The position numbers were made by a program, and so were the translations under genes. From a virus, in IMG/VR virus record IMGVR_UViG_3300009502_000118, positions 1 through 37,112 of that record: DNA of 37,112 nt; one strand, given 5' to 3'. Position 1 is the stretch's first letter, and the number at the start of each line of letters is the position of its first letter. The notes under the pieces are model-generated. The model saw only the letters and a list, made by a program, of their open reading frames with translations, made no database searches and was not told where the DNA came from. This document shows, piece after piece, positions 24,071 through 30,326 of this stretch.

Positions 24071-24583
24071 TTAAAATGTTTTTCTTAATAATTTCAACCA
24101 GTAATCACGATTGTAATTTGTTTTTACGTGACATCTTATACAAACACTTATCAGATTATTTGGGTTGCAGTTTTCTTTGTTGTAGTCTATGTGATGAACA
24201 GACAAAGCTCTATCCCCTTGTTTTTCACCACAAATTTGACAAGTATATTTATCTCTCTCCCGAATACTCTGTCTTAAGGTTCTAGTCCAATCAAGAGAAT
24301 AAGGTTCAAAAGATTTTCCTCCTCTCCAGTTTGGTGATAGTGCCCCTGTTTTTCCAAACATATAAGAGAGTTTTCCTTTATGTGCTTTACTCATCTTTTC
24401 TATGGTTTCTGTGTTGTGTTTCTTACCACGCATTCCACAAGAAGAAGTATGTCTACTACTTTCCTTCATTCTTTTTCTCGTGATTTCAGAAAGTTTCCAC
24501 CCTCCTCTTTTCTTTGTTCTCTCGTAAATTCCAACTTTTCCTTTTAAGGCACCTATTTTTCTTTTATATACTCCCTTTGGCAT
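24071..24583 (-). CDS. NUMOD3/HNH homing-type endonuclease 3
   Basis: 170 residues. The N-terminal half has basic repeats 'KLSEITRKRMKESSRHTSSC' and 'NTETIEKMSKAHKGKLSYMF', NUMOD3-like. The HNH half has 'LRQSIRERDKYTCQICGEKQ', 'LSVHHIDYNKENCNPNNLIS' and 'CIRCHVKT', giving the CxxC...HH...N...CxxCH layout of an active enzyme. It is only distantly related to the two copies in the sugar cassette, so it looks like an independent arrival. It lies in the accessory region between two unknown genes. Confidence 0.87.
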   Translation of the reverse strand: MPKGVYKRKIGALKGKVGIYERTKKRGGWKLSEITRKRMKESSRHTSSCGMRGKKHNTETIEKMSKAHKGKLSYMFGKTGALSPNWRGGKSFEPYSLDWTRTLRQSIRERDKYTCQICGEKQGDRALSVHHIDYNKENCNPNNLISVCIRCHVKTNYNRDYWLKLLRKTF

Positions 24584-24590
24584 ATAGTTA

Positions 24591-24911
24591 TTATAGCATT
24601 TTTTTCCTTAATTGGCTTTGTTTTTTCTCTATCCAATGTTGGATATTTGGGCTTGTTGAGCCATCTTCGTTTGGGTTGCTTTCTAGTTCATTGATTATCT
24701 CTTTAACCCAAGAGGAGTGGAGGGAGGAGATATGATCTACTAATTTATCTTCTGCTTCTGATAGTCCTTTTTGTAGTTGTTCTTCGCAATCCTTGTCTTG
24801 ATACCAAACTCTATCTGCCACTTCTCTTTGAATAATAAACCTAACTGCTTGTTTTAATGCGTGTTTCACTAAATCTATTTGTTCCTCTTTCCTTATTTCT
24901 TCTGTTTCCAT
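24591..24911 (-). CDS. Hypothetical protein, 106 aa
   Basis: 106 residues, acidic and helical: 'EEIRKEEQIDLVKHALKQAV', then 'KDCEEQLQKGLSEAEDKLVD', 'WVKEIINELESNPNEDG' and a C-terminal basic helix. Likely all-alpha, possibly a dimer. The ATG is 3 bases after the stop of the 74-aa gene before it. No family assigned. Confidence 0.45.
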   Translation of the reverse strand: METEEIRKEEQIDLVKHALKQAVRFIIQREVADRVWYQDKDCEEQLQKGLSEAEDKLVDHISSLHSSWVKEIINELESNPNEDGSTSPNIQHWIEKKQSQLRKKML

Positions 24912-24914
24912 AGG

Positions 24915-25139
24915 TTATTGGTTAGATTTATAAGTTATGGTAATTGAAATAACTTTTGCTTTGCGTTTGCCGTTTTTTCCTGTCGCATAAAGCCAACCTC
25001 TTAATTGTTCCATAGCTTCTGCTTTTGATTCGTGGATAGAAAACGACCTTTGCATTCCACCCACTACTATCTTGTTTAAAATTCCATCAAAACACGCCCA
25101 CGCTTTTATCTTCTTCTCTTTTTGTTTGGAGGGAGGCAT
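24915..25139 (-). CDS. Hypothetical protein, 74 aa
   Basis: 74 residues, basic. Starts with a Lys-rich head 'PPSKQKEKKIKAWACFDGIL', has 'IVVGGMQRSFSIHESKAEAM' with a Ser/His/Glu/Ala turn, and ends in a beta strand 'AKVISITITYKSNQ'. A two-strand/helix layout is possible. Its ATG is 1 base after the preceding stop. No function can be given. Confidence 0.5.
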   Translation of the reverse strand: MPPSKQKEKKIKAWACFDGILNKIVVGGMQRSFSIHESKAEAMEQLRGWLYATGKNGKRKAKVISITITYKSNQ

Positions 25140-25140
25140 A

Positions 25141-25428
25141 TTAGTTTAACCAATTAAGAATAAAATCTTGTAATTCTTCAAAGTCATTTCTAATCCCAAG
25201 TTCTGTATCCGTTATTCCACTTTCAATAGATACATACTCACAATTAGCGACCAGCGATGGTATATCTTCGTGTAATGCTTCGTCTAAAGTATGTTCTATT
25301 TGTTGCGAAGCCCACGCTAATATTGTCCCCGCAAGATATTTTACTTCTTCTTTAGTAAATGACTCTTGGTCGGGCAGTGAGCCACTTACTATATCATTTG
25401 CATATTTTTGTTTTTGTTCTTCTTTCAT
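25141..25428 (-). CDS. Hypothetical protein, 95 aa
   Basis: The ATG at 25426-25428 is chosen because GGGGGAAG sits 6-12 bases upstream; a GTG at 25443 would place that site inside the gene. The 95-residue product is acidic and helical ('FTKEEVKYLAGTILAWASQQ', then 'IEHTLDEALHEDIPSLVANC') and ends 'FEELQDFILNWLN'. No family known. The ribosome site can pair with a C-rich stretch upstream in a hairpin (25432-25470). Confidence 0.5.
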   Translation of the reverse strand: MKEEQKQKYANDIVSGSLPDQESFTKEEVKYLAGTILAWASQQIEHTLDEALHEDIPSLVANCEYVSIESGITDTELGIRNDFEELQDFILNWLN

Positions 25429-25431
25429 ATC

Positions 25432-25470
25432 TTCTTCCCCCACAAGTTTATTGACTTGGGGAGGGGGTTA
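25432..25470 (-). promoter_or_regulatory. Hairpin covering the ribosome site of the 95-aa gene
   Basis: On the minus strand CCCCAAGT, loop CAATAA, then ACTTGTGGGGG: a stem of about 9 bp with one bulged U. The G run is the Shine-Dalgarno of the next gene. The C-rich stretch directly follows the stop codon of the 66-aa gene at 25468, so ribosomes finishing that gene would open the stem. This suggests translational coupling. Confidence 0.45.
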
Positions 25471-25668
25471 GTTAATAATTAAATCCGCTTCTTCTAGTAA
25501 TTCTTTTTGTCGAGCTTCTGCTTTAGCAATTATTTCATCATAGTTTTTTATTTCTCTATAAATTTGGCAAGGAGTTTTTATTTCTTTCCCTATTCCCATT
25601 AAAATACCAATTTCTCTTTTTGGAAGTGGCATATTTGAGAATTTTCTATAAAAGATGTGTTTTTCCAT
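25468..25668 (-). CDS. Hypothetical protein, 66 aa
   Basis: 66 residues, basic N-terminus ('MEKHIFYRKFSNMPLPKREI'), a 'GILMGIGKEIKTPCQIYREI' middle and a helical end 'AKAEARQKELLEEADLIIN'. A good ribosome site GGGGAAG lies 5-11 bases upstream. No known family. Same small-gene operon as its neighbours. Confidence 0.5.
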   Translation of the reverse strand: MEKHIFYRKFSNMPLPKREIGILMGIGKEIKTPCQIYREIKNYDEIIAKAEARQKELLEEADLIIN

Positions 25669-25699
25669 TTTTTCTTCCCCATTCTTAGTGGGTGTTAAT

Positions 25700-26392
25700 T
25701 TATAATGCTTTTACATTTTTAAGAGCTTGTTCTACTTCTTGTTTGTCAAAGGTTTTGTCGCCAATTTTAATGGTTTCTTTTTCACCAATTCGGATACCTG
25801 TGATTTCTTCAAAGATTTGACTATTGAAGCAAGGAAGATTCTTAAACCATTCTTTATCACTTTGACTTGCTCTATTCCAATATTCTTTCCACGCTTCTTT
25901 GTAGGTAAGAGTTTTAAGTAGTCCTCCCATTTGTTTGGCACTTTCTGATTGCTCATCTTTAGGTAAGTCGTTTAATTCTACCCAAGCACAGATTTTTAAA
26001 TCAGGATATATCCAAGATTTTTTACTAAATTCTGAATAGGTAATATCACTATCTTGATTAAAGAAACGCATTTTAGGTTCGTTGGTGTTGAACCATCCGC
26101 TGTTGCGGTTTCCGCTGTTGAAGTTTCCGCTGTTGCGGTTTCCGCTGTTGTAGTCTCCGCTGTTGACGTATCCGCTGTTGCGGTTTCCGCTGTTGAAGTT
26201 TCCGCTGTTGAAGTCTCCGCTGTTGAAGTCTCCGCTGTTGACGTATCCGCTGTTGAAGTCTCCGCTGTTGAAGTATCCGCTGTTGACGTCTCCGCTGTTG
26301 AAGTTGCCAGAGTTGCGGTTGCCAGAGTTGTTACACCCTGTATTATTTTTTAAATGCTCTTCTTTACAATACTCACATATTTTTTTACACAT
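25700..26392 (-). CDS. Asn-Ser-Gly pentapeptide-repeat protein
   Basis: 230 residues. The N-terminus has CxxC-type cysteines ('MCKKICEYCKEEH'). Residues 22-101 hold 16 units of NSGxx, with xx drawn from NR, NF, DV, YF, DF, YV, DY and WF. This is the NxGxxNxG class of pentapeptide repeats (Pfam Pentapeptide_2-like), expected to form a right-handed beta-helix. Residues 110-230 form a separate domain with 'WIYPDLKICAWVELNDLPKD', 'GGLLKTLTYKEAWKEYWNR' and 'GIRIGEKETIKIGDKTF'. Similar proteins occur in phages with unknown role. The repeat DNA has a 15-bp period and can gain or lose units. Target unknown; DNA-mimicry of the Qnr type is not supported, as those use A(D/N)LxX. Confidence 0.75.
   Translation of the reverse strand: MCKKICEYCKEEHLKNNTGCNNSGNRNSGNFNSGDVNSGYFNSGDFNSGYVNSGDFNSGDFNSGNFNSGNRNSGYVNSGDYNSGNRNSGNFNSGNRNSGWFNTNEPKMRFFNQDSDITYSEFSKKSWIYPDLKICAWVELNDLPKDEQSESAKQMGGLLKTLTYKEAWKEYWNRASQSDKEWFKNLPCFNSQIFEEITGIRIGEKETIKIGDKTFDKQEVEQALKNVKAL
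26090..26329. repeat. 15-bp coding tandem repeat, 16 units
   Basis: Sixteen units of 15 bases with plus-strand core CCGCTGTTG followed by 6 variable bases. The unit encodes NSGxx on the minus strand. The last two units towards the gene start use diverged Gly/Asn codons (ccagagttg), so the array has aged at one end and been homogenised at the other. Confidence 0.9.
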
Positions 26393-26424
26393 ATATTTTT
26401 TATTTTACTTTTAATTGATAATGT

Positions 26425-26523
26425 TATCCTGTGCTTGTTTCCTCCGTTCAAGGCAATGATAGGGCGAATTTTGCAGAAACTCCCTTAATTAACCTTGAAC
26501 TGCGAGGGAATAAACACAGGATA
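26425..26523. other. Imperfect inverted repeat between two accessory genes
   Basis: TATCCTGTG (425-433 of the 26-kb block) pairs with CACAGGATA (515-523), and GTTCAAGG (446-453) with CCTTGAAC (493-500). Most of the bases between the two helices also pair (TT, TT, CCTC with partners). Read as plus-strand RNA it has two G-U pairs and one mismatch, as minus-strand RNA one G-U and two mismatches, so the strand is unclear. It fills the 147-base gap before the pentapeptide gene. Could be a structured leader, an RNA or a protein site. Confidence 0.5.
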
Positions 26524-26539
26524 TTTAACTTTAAAGGAA

Positions 26540-26755
26540 CTACTTATTAAACACACATTTATTGATAAAGAAATACCTTTTAATCGTTGAACGAATTTTA
26601 TAACACCCAAAGCAAACTTGTGTAAGAGCATCGTGAAAAGTGGAATAAATCGCTTGTTGAGTATGTTTTCCTTCACAATTCTTAATATGCTCTCTAACTT
26701 CTTCTTGTTTCTCTATGTATTCATAGTCAAATTTTTTATCCATAAAATTATTCAT
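26540..26755 (-). CDS. Small putative zinc-binding protein, 71 aa
   Basis: 71 residues. 'VREHIKNCEGKHTQQAIYST' followed by 'FHDALTQVCFGCYKIRSTIK' holds Cys, His, and a CxxC pair, a possible zinc knuckle. The start overlaps the end of the repeat protein gene by 8 bp; an alternative ATG lies at 26743. No ribosome site is seen at either. Function unknown. Confidence 0.5.
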   Translation of the reverse strand: MNNFMDKKFDYEYIEKQEEVREHIKNCEGKHTQQAIYSTFHDALTQVCFGCYKIRSTIKRYFFINKCVFNK

Positions 26756-27776
26756 TACTATCGTCTGTTTCTATAAACTTACCACTGACCAATTTATACC
26801 AAGTATCAGATTTAATTTTCTTTCCGTCTACTTTAGCAGATTTTACTGCTATAGGGTGAACTTTGGTTAAATCATTATCTTCGTTCCATTCAGCTAATAC
26901 AATAAATGAACCAAGTGATGCTTTAGCTTTTGATTTTCTTCCGATAGCACACGCAATAGCATCGGATGTTTTAGTTGCGGAGTGAGCACCATAACCAGAG
27001 GTTGCGGAGTTAGCACGATTACCAGAGGTTGCGGAGTGAGCATATTCACCAGAGGTTGCGGAGTGAGCATCATTACCAGAGGTTGCGGAGTGAGCATATT
27101 CACCAGAGGTTGCGGAGTGAGCACGATTACCAGAGGTTGCGGAGTGAGCATATTCACCAGAGGTTGCGGAGTGAGCATCATAACCAGAGGTTGCGGAGTG
27201 AGCATATTCACCAGAGGTTGCGGAGTGAGCATATTCACCAGAGGTTGCGGAGTTAGCACGATTACCAGAGGTTGCGGAGTGAGCATATTCACCAGAGGTT
27301 GCGGAGTGAGCACCATAACCAGAGGTTGCGGAGTGAGCATATTCACCAGAGGTTGCGGAGTGAGCATCATTACCAGAGGTTGCGGAGTGAGCACGATTAC
27401 CAGAGGTTGCGGAAGTTTTTTTAAAAATTTTCTTTTCAGATGCTTTACTCCAAATAAAATCAACAGATGCCTTAACCATAGTTTCTATTGAAAGACGAGC
27501 ACCAATCTTAATATTGGAGCAAGATATTTTAGTATCACTATTTTTTTCTTTATCTATTTTCCCACTTCCTTCTACTTCGTGAAAAATACTATCGTTCAAT
27601 CTATAATAATATAGACAATCTAAAGGATTTTCACAAAAATGGAAGCCTGAATTACATATTTTTACTTCTCCATTATGGATATATTCTTTACCTTCTTCAT
27701 ATTTGAAACCATTACAAGTTAAATCTTTATTAAATCCTTTGAAACCTTTTATTATTTTTTTGTCTTTTTTCTCCAT
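26748..27776 (-). CDS. Repeat protein with DUF7666-like ends and 16 nine-residue units
   Basis: 342 residues. The N-terminus reads 'GFKGFNKDLTCNGFKYEEGK' then 'CNSGFHFCENPLDCLYYY', and the C-terminus has 'GSFIVLAEWNEDNDLTKVHP', 'AVKSAKVDGKKIKSDTWYKL'. Both match a prophage protein type (DUF7666-like, from memory) whose centre carries tandem Ala/Ser/Thr/Gly repeats. Here residues 122-265 are 16 units of SATSGxxA(H/N), with xx only NR, ND, EY, YG or YD. The repeats probably form a beta-solenoid. Known homologues have no assigned role. It is the largest gene of the accessory region. Confidence 0.75.
   Translation of the reverse strand: MEKKDKKIIKGFKGFNKDLTCNGFKYEEGKEYIHNGEVKICNSGFHFCENPLDCLYYYRLNDSIFHEVEGSGKIDKEKNSDTKISCSNIKIGARLSIETMVKASVDFIWSKASEKKIFKKTSATSGNRAHSATSGNDAHSATSGEYAHSATSGYGAHSATSGEYAHSATSGNRANSATSGEYAHSATSGEYAHSATSGYDAHSATSGEYAHSATSGNRAHSATSGEYAHSATSGNDAHSATSGEYAHSATSGNRANSATSGYGAHSATKTSDAIACAIGRKSKAKASLGSFIVLAEWNEDNDLTKVHPIAVKSAKVDGKKIKSDTWYKLVSGKFIETDDSNE
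26982..27413. repeat. 27-bp coding tandem repeat, 16 units
   Basis: Sixteen 27-base units with plus-strand core CCAGAGGTTGCGGAGT and a 6-base variable part. Bases outside the variable part are nearly identical in all units, which implies recent amplification or gene conversion. The variable dipeptide order is NR, ND, EY, YG, EY, NR, EY, EY, YD, EY, NR, EY, ND, EY, NR, YG. Confidence 0.92.
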
Positions 27777-27883
27777 TTTTTTATTCTTTTAATTTTTAAT
27801 CTTCGTTTTGTTTCTTCTATACTTTCTCCTACATAGCCAACATTTTTTAGATAATCTTTTGAGTCTTTTTTCATTTTAGTCAT
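27752..27883 (-). CDS. Small basic protein, 43 aa
   Basis: Open frame from ATG 27881-27883 to TAA at 27752-27754, overlapping the gene before it by 8 bp and the repeat protein start by 25 bp. The product starts 'MTKMKKDSKDYLKNVGYVGE' and ends in a Lys/Arg-rich helix. It fills a gap of about 100 bases otherwise empty. Basic composition in AT-rich DNA can arise by chance, so support is modest. Confidence 0.4.
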   Translation of the reverse strand: MTKMKKDSKDYLKNVGYVGESIEETKRRLKIKRIKKWRKKTKK

Positions 27884-28061
27884 ATTTTAAGTCTAGTGAA
27901 TAAAGTCTTTGACGGGCTAAAACTAAATCATTGTGCGTTTTAGTTTTTTCTCTTGCGACCTCAATTTCTTTACGCTTTGCTTTTAAATCAGCTAACATAG
28001 CATTGTGTAAATCATTGATAACTTCTTCTATTTCTTGTTCGGGTTTCAATTCTTGTTTCAT
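27876..28061 (-). CDS. Hypothetical coiled-coil protein, 61 aa
   Basis: 61 residues, one long charged helix: 'MKQELKPEQEIEEVINDLHN' to 'LKAKRKEIEVAREKTKTHND', ending 'LARQRLYSLDLKYD'. Probably forms a coiled coil. It is first after the DnaA-box-like and dyad element at 28083-28113, which could control it. No family. Confidence 0.5.
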   Translation of the reverse strand: MKQELKPEQEIEEVINDLHNAMLADLKAKRKEIEVAREKTKTHNDLVLARQRLYSLDLKYD

Positions 28062-28082
28062 ATCTTAATTCTATACTTTTGT

Positions 28083-28113
28083 TTTACACTTGTAAAGCCT
28101 ACTATGCGGATAA
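28083..28113 (-). promoter_or_regulatory. Composite element: DnaA-box-like site plus TTTACA/TGTAAA dyad, copy 1
   Basis: On the minus strand TTATCCGCA (28105-28113, one base from the DnaA box TTATCCACA) is followed after 8 bases by TTTACA-AG-TGTAAA (28083-28096). A closely similar pair is at 32070-32101. The upstream flanks are alike too (TTATG, four bases, then A-x-TAG). It lies just before the 61-aa gene. It may be an operator or replication site. Confidence 0.45.
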
Positions 28114-28299
28114 CTAATTCTCCATAATTTCCCTAATTTTGGCTAATCTTTTAAGGTGCATTTTCTCCTTATCTTTCTTGGGTATTTTGTTCATTATCGG
28201 GGTTATGCTTTGTCTAGTGTGTCCTTTAATGTCGGCTAATTCTTGAAAGGTTGGGTTGTAAATAAGTGTGCGGACAATTTTTTTTTGGAGTTTTTTCAT
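28114..28299 (-). CDS. Small HTH-like protein, 61 aa
   Basis: The ATG at 28297-28299 overlaps the NinG stop by 4 bp, so I prefer it to a longer frame reaching 28332. The product contains 'TFQELADIKGHTRQSITPIM', a helix-turn-helix pattern with 'ELADIKGHTRQSI' as the turn and recognition helix, flanked by basic helices ('KKLQKKIVRTLIYN' and 'KEKMHLKRLAKIREIMEN'). Probably a small DNA-binding regulator. It sits right before the composite element at 28083-28113, which it could bind. Confidence 0.55.
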   Translation of the reverse strand: MKKLQKKIVRTLIYNPTFQELADIKGHTRQSITPIMNKIPKKDKEKMHLKRLAKIREIMEN

Positions 28300-28766
28300 A
28301 TAGTTTCTAAAAATAATTCTATCTGCTCCCAAGTTCCATTTTTGTATAAATCGGTGAGCGTTAAATAATAATCTGCGTCTACTTTAATAAATTGGTCTTT
28401 GAGTTTATCTAATTTGTCTACTGTTTCTTGTCCGTATTTTTTTACTTGGTTTTGATAATATACTCTCCCATTGCCTCCCAAGTTCACATTTTCGTGATAA
28501 CTTTGACAATGAAGATTTTTCGGATGGTAGCGTAATCTTCCGCCACATATTGAACTTGGAGTTCCATGTCCGCAGTGAGCATTACTTCCGACTACATACT
28601 TCCCACTAGTAAAACAGATATTTTTATCTCGTTCCTTAATTCTCTTACTTACTACTTCCCAAAGTTTCCTTTTTAAGATAGAGAGTTTTACTTTAGATTT
28701 TTTGGCAAGTTTTCCTCTTTTCATTGGTTTTGTTAATTTTTGTTTAAATCCTGTGCGTTTTAACAT
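28296..28766 (-). CDS. ninG: NinG-like recombination protein
   Basis: 156 residues. The N-terminus is Lys-rich ('LKRTGFKQKLTKPMKRGKLA'), followed by helix 'LWEVVSKRIKERDKN', a Cys-containing turn 'ICFTSGKYV', 'NAHCGHGTPSSICGGRLRYH', 'NLHCQSYHENVNLGGNGRVY', and a C-terminal helical part. This is the layout of lambda NinG (Rap), an HNH-like Holliday junction endonuclease of phage recombination; the Cys of the usual 'CISCG' is only partly kept (CFTSG). It overlaps the DUF3268-type gene by 7 bp. Together with the nuclease and NinB-like genes it forms a recombination module. Confidence 0.8.
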   Translation of the reverse strand: MLKRTGFKQKLTKPMKRGKLAKKSKVKLSILKRKLWEVVSKRIKERDKNICFTSGKYVVGSNAHCGHGTPSSICGGRLRYHPKNLHCQSYHENVNLGGNGRVYYQNQVKKYGQETVDKLDKLKDQFIKVDADYYLTLTDLYKNGTWEQIELFLETI

Positions 28767-29128
28767 AATAATAAATCCATTTTATTGATAATATCTTTGA
28801 GAGTTTCGGCGGATTGTTCTCCAAAATGTTCTATACCGAATTTTTCTTTTAATAATCTGTATGCTTCTTTTCTACTTACTTTTCCACTTTCCCAAATTTT
28901 ATCAAAGTTGTGGTGAGCATTTCTACGAAGTTTTATTGTGTAATTATCAGCCATAGTTCCTAGTGGTTTTCTGGTATTCTGGTGGCAACCTACATAAGTT
29001 CCACAAGGTGAACAGTAGTAGCACATATACGACTTGCCAAAATTCCGCCCATATCGCATTTTATTCTCTACCCACGGGGCTTCTTTACCGCATTTTGGAC
29101 ATATTACTTTGTAAAAAACTTCTTTCAT
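28760..29128 (-). CDS. DUF3268-type zinc-finger protein
   Basis: 122 residues. 'VICPKCGKEAPWV' (Cys10, Cys13), 'YMCYYCSPCGTYVGCHQNTR' (Cys36, Cys39, with His49) and 'KPLGTMADNYTIKLRRNAHH' then 'NFDKIWESG' match the DUF3268 family of phage and bacterial zinc proteins. The family is frequent beside recombination and replication genes and lacks a proven role. Located 7 bp into ninG, so likely co-translated. Confidence 0.75.
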   Translation of the reverse strand: MKEVFYKVICPKCGKEAPWVENKMRYGRNFGKSYMCYYCSPCGTYVGCHQNTRKPLGTMADNYTIKLRRNAHHNFDKIWESGKVSRKEAYRLLKEKFGIEHFGEQSAETLKDIINKMDLLLC

Positions 29129-29130
29129 TT

Positions 29131-29469
29131 TTAATTATTAACTTTTAATCTTTCTAACATTAAATGACTTGATAATTCGTGGGGGGTGGGGATATAACGA
29201 TATATTGCAATTTCGCTATCTGGGTTTTTTCCTTCTTCGTGAAACTTCTCTATCAATTTATCTTGTTCAAGAAGTCTTAACTGTCTGTTTATATTTGCGT
29301 GGGTATAATGGAATGGAACTTGTTTGCCTATTTTGCTATCTTTTTTATAGTGAGTTTCTTCGTGTAATTTATCTTCAATTTGTTGATGATGATAAAATGC
29401 TAGACTTCCACCTTTCCACTTTTCTCTTAATTTTTGTAATATTATATTTTTAAGAGAAGTTTTTTCCAT
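29131..29469 (-). CDS. Putative winged-helix protein, 112 aa
   Basis: The ATG at 29467-29469 overlaps the end of the NinB-like gene; a longer frame to 29490 has no advantage. The product has 'MEKTSLKNIILQKLREKWKG', a His-rich helix 'AFYHHQQIEDKLHEETHYKK', then 'VPFHYTHANINRQLRLLEQD' with 'KLIEKFHEEGKNPDSEIAIY', which reads as recognition helix plus wing. It could be a small DNA-binding regulator. No family certain. Confidence 0.5.
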   Translation of the reverse strand: MEKTSLKNIILQKLREKWKGGSLAFYHHQQIEDKLHEETHYKKDSKIGKQVPFHYTHANINRQLRLLEQDKLIEKFHEEGKNPDSEIAIYRYIPTPHELSSHLMLERLKVNN

Positions 29470-29470
29470 T

Positions 29471-29917
29471 TTAGTTTGATATATACCCAAGTTCTTGTTT
29501 CGTTGGAACGACTATATCCAATTCAAAACATTTCTCTAAAGCAAATTCAATCTGTTCTATCATATCTACTTTTTTAAATCTTGCCCCATTTGAAATTGAT
29601 TTGCGAACTTCTACTATATCTTTGCCGATTTTTACTTTTTGTTTACCCCATTTTAATACCATTAGAGCTTCGTGCATTTCTTCCCAAGTATTGCCTGTAT
29701 AATCTGCAATCAATCCAACGATAACTGCATAATATCTTAATTGCTGTTCGCTACGAGTAGGTTTGGCTAAAGTTATCGTCATTGTGCCTTTGTCGCCTTC
29801 TTTGGTTTTTGTATTTAAGAAGTGCTGATAATATCTTTGCGAAATTAAAGCAATTTTTTTAATGCCGTCTTTCTTGACTATCTGAAATTGGAAACTGTCC
29901 GTTGGTATTTTCTTCAT
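29471..29917 (-). CDS. NinB-like recombination protein (tentative)
   Basis: 148 residues. 'ITLAKPTRSEQQLRYYAVIV' followed by 'GLIADYTGNTWEEMHEALMV' resembles NinB (lambda Orf) type proteins, where a helix with basic and Gln residues precedes 'DYTG.T.EEMHE.L'. NinB helps load recombinase on SSB-coated DNA. It begins 59 bp inside the OB-like gene, an unusually long overlap. A later start at an internal Met (about residue 46) is possible. Location beside an OB-like protein and NinG supports the call. Confidence 0.5.
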   Translation of the reverse strand: MKKIPTDSFQFQIVKKDGIKKIALISQRYYQHFLNTKTKEGDKGTMTITLAKPTRSEQQLRYYAVIVGLIADYTGNTWEEMHEALMVLKWGKQKVKIGKDIVEVRKSISNGARFKKVDMIEQIEFALEKCFELDIVVPTKQELGYISN

Positions 29918-30326
29918 ATAAGTTTATATCTTCTAAAGTTTCTTCATCATCTTCCATTTCAACTTGTCCACCACCGACCACAGGCGAAACATCTATATAA
30001 TTTTTAATTCCTTGCTTTTTCATTTCTAGAATAACTTCTTGTCCTTCGTTTATTGAAGATAATTCTTGAACTAGATAAGACAATTCTCCTTTTTCGTTTA
30101 ACTTCTTGGTTTGATAGGTTTTTGTTTCGCCATTTTCTTCTACAAGATAGCGAACATATTCAATTTTTTTGCCTGTTTTTGGGTCTGTTCCTTTGACTAC
30201 TTTATCGGCTACCATTTTTACTCGGTGAGCTCCATTTGGGATAACTCCACCACCAGCTTTTTTCTTGCCTAGTTTTAGTTTAGGCTGTATGTTCGCTTCC
30301 TTCATCAATGCTTTTGATGTTTTCAT
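29859..30326 (-). CDS. Putative ssDNA-binding protein (OB-like) with acidic tail
   Basis: 155 residues. After a basic start ('LKLGKKKAGGG'), strands such as 'NGAHRVKMVADKVVKG', 'IEYVRYLVEENGETKTYQTK' and 'EGQEVILEMKKQGIKNYIDV' look like an OB-type barrel. The C-terminal 35 residues are acidic ('EMEDDEETLEDINLYEENTN'), as in SSB tails that recruit partners. Overlap with the nuclease (47 bp) and the NinB-like gene (59 bp) suggests tight coupling of all three. An OB-like SSB is inference; no strong motif. Confidence 0.5.
   Translation of the reverse strand: MKTSKALMKEANIQPKLKLGKKKAGGGVIPNGAHRVKMVADKVVKGTDPKTGKKIEYVRYLVEENGETKTYQTKKLNEKGELSYLVQELSSINEGQEVILEMKKQGIKNYIDVSPVVGGGQVEMEDDEETLEDINLYEENTNGQFPISDSQERRH

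Noticed and set aside
26090-26329. Plus-strand open frames through the repeat arrays
   Set aside because: They are shadows made by periodic codons on the other strand. The minus-strand genes have matching non-repeat domains.
26982-27413. CRISPR-like direct repeats
   Set aside because: Units are contiguous 27-bp codon repeats with no spacers and stay in frame in a gene with recognisable ends.
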